NCBI GenBank assembly: GCA_030635415.1
Contig: DAOVYW010000016.1
Span: 1-18,812 of the forward strand
Length of the DNA: 18,812 nucleotides
Direction of reading: 5' to 3'
From: Candidatus Firestoneibacteriota bacterium
GTDB taxonomy: Bacteria; Oederibacteriota; JAAXVQ01; JAUVAV01
Position 1 is the stretch's first letter, and the number at the start of each line of letters is the position of its first letter. The position numbers and the translations under genes were made by a program. This document shows, piece by piece, positions 7,264 to 13,122 of the stretch. The notes beneath the pieces were generated by a model that had not been told where the DNA came from, made no database searches, and saw nothing but the letters and a program-made list of their open reading frames with translations.

Positions 7264-8316
7264 TCAAAACCTCCGGAACCGGGTCCTGGCTAAAATCCTC
7301 TCCAGTCCCAGAAAAAACAAGGCCATGGCCAGCGGCCAAAGATATAATTCGCGATACTCGATGCTGTGTTTAATCTTCACCCTCCGTTTTTCCAGTTTAT
7401 TGATCTGGTCCAGCACTTCTTCCAATTTTCCGCGATTTCCGGCCTGAAAATACTGCCCGCCGCCGATTTCGGCCAAACGGCGCAGAGTATCCACGTCCGG
7501 CTTTTCCCAGTACTGCCGGCGTCCGTAAATATCCCTTAAGGGAACCAATTTTCCTGAAAAATTCCGCTGGAAGCGAAGTACGCGCCGTTCACCCCCTAAA
7601 CTAATGGTGTAAAGTTTAAGACCTTTTTCAGCCAGTATCCGGGCCGCTGCCACGGGATCAATACCACGATTGTTAACGCCGTCCGTAGCCAGGATAACCA
7701 CCCGGCCCGAGGATGGATTTTCCGAAGAGTTTTCCGTCCCGGCTTCCAGGAGCCGGTTAGCAGCCGTTAAAAGCGCTTCGCCGATGGCGGTTCCTTCAAT
7801 CCGGACTGTATTGGTTGTGATATCGCGGAGGCTGGCAATAATACTTGGGTAGTCAGTGGTCAGGGGCATAAGGGTAAAGCCGGCGCCGGAAAAAACCACT
7901 ATTCCGACACGGTCAATCTTACGTTCCTTTATAAACTTTTCAAGCACGGCCTGGGCAGCCGCCAGGCGGTTGGGTTTAATATCATAAGCGCGCATGCTCT
8001 CTGAAAGGTCCAGAACCAGCATGATATCCAGCGCCCGAACTATGCGCTCAACCCGGCGCACTTCGCCTTGAGGCCGGGCCATGGCGAGCACCAGCAAGAC
8101 CAAGGCCAGAACCCGGCAAAGAGGAATTACGTGATGCAGCGACTGCCGGGGATCGCGAATCAGCTTCTCCGCCATGCCAATCGCCGGGAACAAAATCCCC
8201 GGCGGCTTACACCGGCTCCAACTGCGGAGCAAAAAGAAAATCGGGATCAGGAGCAACCACCATAAAAATCCGGGATTGGCTAAATGCCAGGCTCCCGGCA
8301 GAAAAAGAGTGTTCAT
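7264..8316 (-). CDS. batA: BatA-like membrane VWA-domain protein (module I)
   Basis: This 350-residue protein has membrane segments near 16-31, 64-80 and 325-340 and a VWA domain between them. MIDAS residues are complete: D103-LSES-107, T153 in MPLTTDY, and D212 in LATDGVNN; EGTAIGEAL (174-182) is the family's conserved stretch. It carries a small insertion rich in Ser/Asn (GTENSSENPSSG) before the strand that ends in the last MIDAS aspartate. The ATG overlaps the batD stop by 4 bases. With batB, batC and the preceding batD it forms module I, which has no moxR or DUF58 of its own. It is probably a membrane-anchored, metal-dependent docking protein; the substrate is unknown. Confidence 0.9.
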   Translation of the reverse strand: MNTLFLPGAWHLANPGFLWWLLLIPIFFLLRSWSRCKPPGILFPAIGMAEKLIRDPRQSLHHVIPLCRVLALVLLVLAMARPQGEVRRVERIVRALDIMLVLDLSESMRAYDIKPNRLAAAQAVLEKFIKERKIDRVGIVVFSGAGFTLMPLTTDYPSIIASLRDITTNTVRIEGTAIGEALLTAANRLLEAGTENSSENPSSGRVVILATDGVNNRGIDPVAAARILAEKGLKLYTISLGGERRVLRFQRNFSGKLVPLRDIYGRRQYWEKPDVDTLRRLAEIGGGQYFQAGNRGKLEEVLDQINKLEKRRVKIKHSIEYRELYLWPLAMALFFLGLERILARTRFRRF

Positions 8317-9353
8317 GAGGTTCCGGAAATGCTGGAAACCTTATGCTGGTTATCTATATTCCGGCCGGCGGCCGCACCGGAATCCGTCCCCAGTGCTTGA
8401 TCAACGCGTTTTTGGGGATGCTGAATCAATTGCCGGGCTTGCGCATACGCCTGTTTTAGTTTCGGAAGTTCAGGCAGAAAGTTGGCAAATTTAACGCGGT
8501 CGCATTCCTGCCAGTACTTCCGGTATTGATCTAAAAAAACCGGCTGGAAACCCAGGTCCTCCATTTTTTCCAGCAATTCCCGAGTAGTTGATTCTTCAGC
8601 TTTGAAAGCATAACTTTCAGCCAGGAAGCGCCGAAGAATATCCGAGAGCGCGGTGTAAAAGACCTTGATTTTTCCCGTAACTTGCATATCTTTTATCTGC
8701 TCCAGGGCTTCCAGGGCCTTCTGTTCAGGTGTTCGGGTATCCTTGGGCATGTCCGGTTCAGGCGGAGGCGCCACGGGTTTTCCGCGCATATAGGCCCCCA
8801 AGCCCAGAACCGCAAAAATCATGAGAACTCCGATCGCCATCGGAAGCCACTGGCCGGCTGAAATCCTTGCCGAGGTTTTGATCGGACGCAACATGTCTAT
8901 TTCCGGGGCCGGAGTCGGAACCGCGGGCGCACCGCCGGCCTGATTAACCATGAGATTAACCGGCTGGGTATAGCGCACACTGCGCTCGCGGGTAGCAGTA
9001 TTAATAAAGTCCACCCGGCTGGGAGGAATGGTTATCCGGCCCGTTCTTTTGGCGGTCAGGTAAGCTTCCTTGATATTGGTGATATAAGTTTTACCGTTCA
9101 GAATATTCACCGTGGAACGGCTGAAAATATCCCGTGACTGGAACATTTGGCTCAACTCCGGTAGGGTAATAACCGGCATGGTTGACCTGGCTCCTGCGGT
9201 TACCACCTCGACGCTGTAAATCAGAGCATCACCCAAATTGACTTGATCACGATTCACTCGCGCCGAGATGCGTTCATTCTGATTGGCATGAATCTGCGTG
9301 GCCAAAGCGAAGGACGAAAATATTAAGATAAGTATAATTTTGAAGTAATTCAT
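8313..9353 (-). CDS. batD: BatD-like exported/membrane protein heading module I
   Basis: From the ATG at 9353 the product is 346 residues. A signal peptide (about 1-23, ending QIHA) leads into a beta-rich BatD domain (SARVNRDQVNLGDALIYSVE and following) and a Pro-rich linker. One membrane segment (WLPMAIGVLMIFAVLGLGAY) and a helical cytoplasmic tail follow; the tail contains FYTALSDILRRFLAESYAFK and CDRVKFANFLPE, matching the tail of the other BatD. Start choice: the frame extends to a TTG at 9392, but that codon lies exactly on the -35 box of a strong promoter, and the signal peptide starts at the ATG. A modest AAGG lies upstream. The stop overlaps batA by 4 bases. BatD is known in Bat operons as a periplasm-facing membrane protein; its biochemical activity is not established. 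Confidence 0.82.
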   Translation of the reverse strand: MNYFKIILILIFSSFALATQIHANQNERISARVNRDQVNLGDALIYSVEVVTAGARSTMPVITLPELSQMFQSRDIFSRSTVNILNGKTYITNIKEAYLTAKRTGRITIPPSRVDFINTATRERSVRYTQPVNLMVNQAGGAPAVPTPAPEIDMLRPIKTSARISAGQWLPMAIGVLMIFAVLGLGAYMRGKPVAPPPEPDMPKDTRTPEQKALEALEQIKDMQVTGKIKVFYTALSDILRRFLAESYAFKAEESTTRELLEKMEDLGFQPVFLDQYRKYWQECDRVKFANFLPELPKLKQAYAQARQLIQHPQKRVDQALGTDSGAAAGRNIDNQHKVSSISGTS

Positions 9354-9362
9354 GGTGCCCTT

Positions 9363-9392
9363 ATTGTAAAGCAGGCGGTCGGACACTGTCAA
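9363..9392 (-). promoter_or_regulatory. Strong sigma70-type promoter in front of module I batD
   Basis: On the minus strand a perfect TTGACA (9387-9392) is followed after 18 bases by TACAAT (9363-9368, five of six matches). The expected start near 9356 leaves only about three bases before the ATG at 9353, so the transcript would be nearly leaderless. It lies in the 109-base spacer after tonB and would allow the Bat modules to be transcribed apart from the TonB genes. Confidence 0.65.
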
Positions 9393-9404
9393 CCAGAGAC
9401 CATT

Positions 9405-9444
9405 GACTTAATGGGAGGAAAATACTTGAATTTTGGACTTAATG
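9405..9444. repeat. Direct repeat GACTTAATG upstream of the module I promoter
   Basis: GACTTAATG occurs at 9405-9413 and again at 9436-9444, 31 bases apart (close to three helical turns), just upstream of the promoter at 9363-9392 in the sense of transcription. It could be a regulator binding pair, but two 9-mers can also arise by chance. Confidence 0.35.
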
Positions 9445-9462
9445 CTCAGCCCCCTGCGGTTT

Positions 9463-10386
9463 TTATTTCCGAATCAAAGTAAACCGCATATATATGGTCC
9501 CTTTTTGCTCTACCTGCTTGGTGGTCAAGGGCAAGGGTGCAAAAATGAATTTTTTCAGAGCCGCAATTGCTAACCGGTCCAATTCCGCATAGCCCGAGGT
9601 TTTGGCTACTAAAACCCGGTCCCCTACCTCCCCGTCCGGATTTACCACAAAATCAATAACCACCTCGGCCTCTACACCTTTTACTTCCAGCCAGCGCGGT
9701 ACCCGAGGGTACTCCCGATGCAGTATCTGCCGGTTCTTAACTTCTCCGGAGATATAAGTATTCCGTTTCAAATCAAACGTTCTTCGCTTTTTAGCAACCG
9801 ATCCCTGCCGGCGCCGCTCAGCCTTGACTTTATTTATTATCAGTTCGGGCTGCTGGAACTTCTTCCGGCTGATTTCCGGCCCAAAATCAGGCAGAGGCAA
9901 TTCGGCCAAAGGCACTACTTTAGCTTGCAACGATTTCGCAGAGGATGATCGCTTACGTACCAAGCCGATCTTCGGGACAGCCGACAGAATGTCAGGCTTA
10001 GGTGGTCGGCCGGCCAGACCCAGCTTGGGCAGAGCAGCCAAGCTGGTGAGATCAGCCGTCGTTATCTTGTCGTAGTCTGGTTTTTGAGGCATACCCACGA
10101 CCTGTTGGAAAGAGGCTGTTTCCAGCTCGGCCAGGGCCGCAATCCGGCCAACATCCGCCGCCTTCGCCAGTGAAGGCGGTTTGGGAGGCGCGGCGATCCG
10201 GCTCATAAACTTTTCCAGTTCAGTGGACGGAGCTCGTTCCTCCTGAAATTCAACCTCGGTAAGCTTCAAACGCTTTCCTGGGTCGGCTAATTTTTTCGAG
10301 CCGAACATTCCCAGGAAGACCAGATGCACTACAACCGAGCCGAGTACAGTTATCTGAATTCTCTGATGAAAATTATCTAAAAACAC
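9463..10386 (-). CDS. tonB: TonB-type energy transducer
   Basis: This 307-residue protein has one N-terminal membrane helix (about 11-28) containing S17-VVV-H21, the SxxxH pattern essential in TonB transmembrane helices. A long periplasmic linker has Pro/Lys-rich stretches (PPKPDILSAVPKIGL). A C-terminal TonB domain (about 215-307) includes EAEVVIDFVVNPDGEV, SGYAELDRLAIAAL and KFIFAPLP. TonB carries the energy of the ExbB-ExbD proton channel to outer-membrane partners. The start is a GTG five bases after the exbD stop, with CGGAG (overlapping that stop region) as ribosome site. No TonB-dependent receptor is encoded nearby, so the outer-membrane target is not apparent; the upstream TPR and OmpA-like proteins are candidates. 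Confidence 0.93.
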   Translation of the reverse strand: MFLDNFHQRIQITVLGSVVVHLVFLGMFGSKKLADPGKRLKLTEVEFQEERAPSTELEKFMSRIAAPPKPPSLAKAADVGRIAALAELETASFQQVVGMPQKPDYDKITTADLTSLAALPKLGLAGRPPKPDILSAVPKIGLVRKRSSSAKSLQAKVVPLAELPLPDFGPEISRKKFQQPELIINKVKAERRRQGSVAKKRRTFDLKRNTYISGEVKNRQILHREYPRVPRWLEVKGVEAEVVIDFVVNPDGEVGDRVLVAKTSGYAELDRLAIAALKKFIFAPLPLTTKQVEQKGTIYMRFTLIRK

Positions 10387-10391
10387 GCCGG

Positions 10392-10811
10392 CTACTCCGT
10401 TTGTTGTTCGGTACCGAAAGTTATCCGCCGTGCTCCGGCGGCTTTAATAATCTTTAAGATATCAATGACCGAACCGCTTAAGGAATTTTCATCCGCGCGT
10501 ATTATCACCAGCTTGGTCCGGCTTTTTTTTAGCCGGTCTTTAATCAGCCGGCTGAATTTCCGGCTTTCGACCCGACTCTCATTAATGGCCAAACTCCCGT
10601 CCGGCCCGACAGCCACGAAAATATTTTCTTCCTTGGTTTGCTCCGCGGTATTGGCCTTGGGCAGAATAATTTCGAAGGGCGGCTGCAGAAAAGCCGTGGT
10701 GGTTATCATGAAAATAATGACCAAAACCAGACAAACATCCACCAGCGGGGTTACATTAATTTCGGTCAACATCTGTTTGGCGCTTTCACTGCGCATCATG
10801 CTCTTGAGCAA
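10392..10811 (-). CDS. exbD: ExbD/TolR-family proton-channel subunit, second copy, TTG start
   Basis: The product is 139 residues: a short cytoplasmic N-terminus, then TEINVTPLVDVCLVLVIIFMITT, the single membrane helix with the catalytic aspartate of the family (D25 from this start), and a periplasmic domain (RTKLVIIRADENSLSGSVIDILK). It pairs with ExbB in a proton-driven motor. Start choice: an ATG at 10856 is in frame, but it lies at the edge of a dispersed hairpin repeat and has no ribosome site. The TTG at 10811 has GGAGGA seven bases upstream and gives a normal ExbD N-terminus. The ATG pair at 10796/10799 is a further possibility. It is clearly different from the copy at 10919-11329, so this is an ancient paralogue pair, not a recent duplication. 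Confidence 0.85.
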   Translation of the reverse strand: MLKSMMRSESAKQMLTEINVTPLVDVCLVLVIIFMITTTAFLQPPFEIILPKANTAEQTKEENIFVAVGPDGSLAINESRVESRKFSRLIKDRLKKSRTKLVIIRADENSLSGSVIDILKIIKAAGARRITFGTEQQTE

Positions 10812-10818
10812 GAAAATG

Positions 10819-10824
10819 TCCTCC
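10819..10824 (-). promoter_or_regulatory. Ribosome binding site fixing the TTG start of the second exbD
   Basis: GGAGGA on the minus strand with a 7-base spacer (CATTTTC) to the TTG at 10809-10811. It is the only good site near the gene's 5' end. Confidence 0.6.
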
Positions 10825-10854
10825 GACGATATTATCGAACTATGCGATCTCATC

Positions 10855-10914
10855 ATTGGGCGGACATGGAAGTCCGCCCCTACGATTTACAATTCCTTTG
10901 GGCGGGCACGCCCC
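10855..10914. repeat. Palindromic intergenic repeat, GGGCGG family, copy 2 (two hairpins)
   Basis: Bases 10855-10906 are identical to 3453-3504, in the same orientation. The first hairpin (GGGCGGAC / GTCCGCCC) is unchanged. The second differs in sequence from copy 1 but can still fold (GGGCG / CGCCC at 10900-10913). It fills the gap between the two exbD genes and ends four bases before the stop codon of the first one. Copy 1's third hairpin is absent. Confidence 0.92.
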
Positions 10915-10918
10915 TGTA

Positions 10919-11329
10919 TTATTTCTCTTTCGACTTACCCAGAATCACGAGATTGGCGGCCCCGGATTGCTTGGCCATGTCCATAAATTTGATCACTCTG
11001 CCATGCCGCACTTCCCGTCCGGGATTAATTATCACACGCCTGGTTTCAGACTCCGCCAGCATACGTTTTAGCAAATTCGGAAGATCCGCCTCATTAACCA
11101 AGTGCTGGTTAAGCCATATCTGACTTGCCTTTAATTTTATTAGGATGCTTTTTTTGGGGGAAGACGACGCTTTAACCTCGGCTGTTCTTTTCTTTTCGCC
11201 GGACGTTACGATGATTCCGCTCTGCATGAACATAGGCGCCGTGGCCATAAAAATCACCACTAGTACCAGGCTGACATCCACCAAGGGCGTAAGATTAATA
11301 GTAACAATCGGTTTTTTACAATCCAGCAT
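10919..11329 (-). CDS. exbD: ExbD/TolR-family proton-channel subunit, first copy
   Basis: The product is 136 residues: INLTPLVDVSLVLVVIFMAT gives the membrane helix with the family aspartate at D18, followed by MFMQSG and a Ser/Lys-rich periplasmic linker. A folded periplasmic domain (ILIKLKASQIWLNQHLV, then RVIINPGREVRHGRVIKFMD) completes it. ATG start with AGGAG about ten bases upstream. Together with ExbB and the second ExbD it would form an inner-membrane proton channel; TolQ-TolR-TolR sets with two different TolR proteins are known, for example in Myxococcus gliding motors. The spacer before it is 238 bases and contains a MITE-like repeat. Confidence 0.92.
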   Translation of the reverse strand: MLDCKKPIVTINLTPLVDVSLVLVVIFMATAPMFMQSGIIVTSGEKKRTAEVKASSSPKKSILIKLKASQIWLNQHLVNEADLPNLLKRMLAESETRRVIINPGREVRHGRVIKFMDMAKQSGAANLVILGKSKEK

Positions 11330-11367
11330 GCCAATGACTCCTGGAAAATCATTTTTTGCAAATTTAT

Positions 11368-11474
11368 TAAATCCCCCCTTGCCCCCCTTTTTGCCAGTCC
11401 TGGATGGTTTTGTCCAGGGAAAAGGGGGGTTCTGAAAGTCCCCCTTTGAAAAAGGGGGATTTAGGGGGATTTTA
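11368..11474. repeat. MITE-like palindromic element with AAATCCCCC termini
   Basis: The left end (11368-11392, TAAATCCCCCCTTGCCCCCC and T-run) and the right end (11449-11474, AAAAAGGGGGATTTAGGGGG and TTTA) are imperfect inverted copies. Inside are two smaller hairpins: CCTGGA / TCCAGG (about 11399-11419) and AAGGGGG / CCCCCTT (about 11422-11446). An outer pair GCAAATTTA (11358-11366) / TAAATTTGC (11510-11518) may enclose it. No coding sequence is present. It lies in the 238-base exbB-exbD spacer (11330-11567); the rest of the spacer shows nothing clear. Confidence 0.88.
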
Positions 11475-11567
11475 CATCTGATACTATTTTAAAAAAAACC
11501 GCAAAAAGCTAAATTTGCTAAAGTCAAGCTTGGAAGTTAGATGTTTAATATTTAGCGAACGAATCGC

Positions 11568-12179
11568 TTATTTTTTCAACAGAAACAGCGTCTGTTCCAC
11601 CGCGGCCTCGATTTCAGTAACAGTCTGGCGCACCCGGGATACATAATAATTATAGAAAATAACCGCCGGAATGGCTACCACCAGTCCCGCGGCCGTGGCG
11701 ATCAGGGCTTCGGCAATGCCGGCTGACACCACATTAGGCCCGCCCGAGCCGCTGGCCGATAAAGCCTGGAAAGCCTTGATAATACCGATAACCGTGCCCA
11801 GCAAACCGATAAAAGGGGCGGTATTGCCCAAGGTTCCCAGAACACCCAGAAAACGTTCCAGTTGAACCTCTTCTTTTTTAATCAGGCTGGAGAGTAGATT
11901 GGTCAGGCTGGTCAGGGATTCCTGGTGGTTTTCAATCGTGGCATACAGTACGCGCGCCAAGGGACCGCGCTTATTCTGGCAATAATCCAGCGCCATATTG
12001 ATATCTTTTTTTTGCATCATCGGTTTAAGCTTCCGGATGATTTTATCGGTATGTCGAAGATTAATCATGTAATATAACCCCCGCTCCAGAATAAAAACCA
12101 GGGATATAACCGAACAAAACAGCAGCACCAGCAAGGTCGGGCTGGACATGAGTATGACCATCCATTTTACGTCAAGCAT
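11568..12179 (-). CDS. exbB: MotA/TolQ/ExbB-family proton-channel protein
   Basis: This 203-residue protein has three membrane helices: about 10-30 with the typical FILERGLYY after it, then two near 110-135 and 152-175. The family core is present: FLGVLGTLGNTAPFIGLLGT, then VIGIIKAF and GIAEALIATAAGLVVAIPAV. These lines form the ExbB/TolQ pentamer that, with ExbD, uses proton flow to drive TonB. The ATG has GAGGAG about seven bases upstream. It follows the FlgD/OmpA-like gene by 56 bases. The name ExbB rather than TolQ is chosen because a TonB gene follows, but the family sequence alone would also fit TolQ. Confidence 0.95.
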   Translation of the reverse strand: MLDVKWMVILMSSPTLLVLLFCSVISLVFILERGLYYMINLRHTDKIIRKLKPMMQKKDINMALDYCQNKRGPLARVLYATIENHQESLTSLTNLLSSLIKKEEVQLERFLGVLGTLGNTAPFIGLLGTVIGIIKAFQALSASGSGGPNVVSAGIAEALIATAAGLVVAIPAVIFYNYYVSRVRQTVTEIEAAVEQTLFLLKK

Positions 12180-12235
12180 GTTTTTTTCTCCTCTTTTATG
12201 AATTATGCCGCTTTAAAAACACGTGGTATCTGCTC

Positions 12236-13108
12236 TCACAGCCGTTTAGTGGCCGTGAGATATATTACGGCCGGACCCGTAGTCCCGGAACTTCGGACCC
12301 GTATTTTTTTCAAACGCAGATTTTCCCGCTCAAAATATTCTTTTAAAAACCGCGCGCGATCCTTCATTAAATCCGCGTCCGGTCCCTGACATTCAATCTC
12401 CAGGATCAGGGCATCCTTCAGGTTGATCAAGTTGGATAATTCTTTAATTATCATAACGCCTTCTTGGGAAAATGTCGCCTGTTTTTTTTCAAACACCCCT
12501 GTTTGAACAAAGGCCGCGGTCAGGCGGGCGGGTTCGTTCCATACCAGACGATCCAAGTAAAACATCTTCTGGGGCAGGTTGACCCGCGCCCCGTAATAAT
12601 CGACCAGGGTGATTTCCGGGATATACGACTGCCCCACGGCCACGATATTATACTCCCAGTCCCGGCCGTTCCAGTAGAAAGCCTCGGGTGGATTTCCCAC
12701 CCCGCTGAAAGTCCTGATCTCCCGGCCCGCCTGATCGTGAAGGCTGACCCACCAGCGGGCGATTTTCAGACGTTCCGAATCCAGTTTACCCATGATAAAA
12801 ACCACGGCCTGTTTAAAATAGTTGAGCCAGGGCGTAAACACCTTGGAGCTTTTCAGGGGAACCGGATCGATTTCCTGGTATAAGTGGCGCGATTCAACCG
12901 GCAGTCTCATTCCCTCGCTCTTTTTCGTCAGGGTTCCCAGCAAGGAACCCAGATCCAGCCGGCCGGAAAAAACCGAACGCTCGGTCTGAACCGAGGCCCG
13001 GTTTTTTCCTGAGGACACAAAATCCTTGGCCGTAGGCGTAACCTCGGCGCCCCAGGCCGGATTTATCGCTAAAAAGCATATTATGCTGATTTTTAATAAT
13101 AGTTTCAT
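12236..13108 (-). CDS. Exported protein with FlgD-like middle and OmpA-like C-terminus
   Basis: This 290-residue protein begins with a signal peptide (about 1-20, cleavage near PAWG-AE). The middle (about 115-195) looks like a FlgD/Ig-like fold: WWVSLHDQAGREIRTFSG, then FYWNGRD and YNIVAVGQSYIPEITLVD. The C-terminal part (about 205-290) follows the OmpA/Pal pattern: FSQEGVMIIKELSNLI, an IEVEGH-like IEIECQG, and DRARFLKEYFERENL. The loop that normally carries the peptidoglycan-binding aspartate is short (GPDADLMKDRA), so peptidoglycan binding is uncertain. It lies 14 bases after the TPR gene and before exbB, the place where a Pal-like envelope partner would be expected. Domain calls are by eye and the name is provisional. 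Confidence 0.7.
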   Translation of the reverse strand: MKLLLKISIICFLAINPAWGAEVTPTAKDFVSSGKNRASVQTERSVFSGRLDLGSLLGTLTKKSEGMRLPVESRHLYQEIDPVPLKSSKVFTPWLNYFKQAVVFIMGKLDSERLKIARWWVSLHDQAGREIRTFSGVGNPPEAFYWNGRDWEYNIVAVGQSYIPEITLVDYYGARVNLPQKMFYLDRLVWNEPARLTAAFVQTGVFEKKQATFSQEGVMIIKELSNLINLKDALILEIECQGPDADLMKDRARFLKEYFERENLRLKKIRVRSSGTTGPAVIYLTATKRL

Positions 13109-13122
13109 TTAACCTATATTAC

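Noticed and set aside
9354..9392. TTG at 9392 as start of batD (module I), giving 359 residues
   Set aside because: The extra 13 codons coincide with a TTGACA/TACAAT promoter, and the signal peptide begins at the ATG at 9353.
10465..10986. 173-codon plus-strand frame spanning both exbD genes
   Set aside because: It runs antisense through two exbD genes and a repeat; it exists because those regions lack stops in that frame.
11550..11578. Hairpin AGCGA/TCGCT near the exbB stop as a terminator
   Set aside because: The stem is only five base pairs and the T-rich run follows on the plus strand, not on the strand that is transcribed here.
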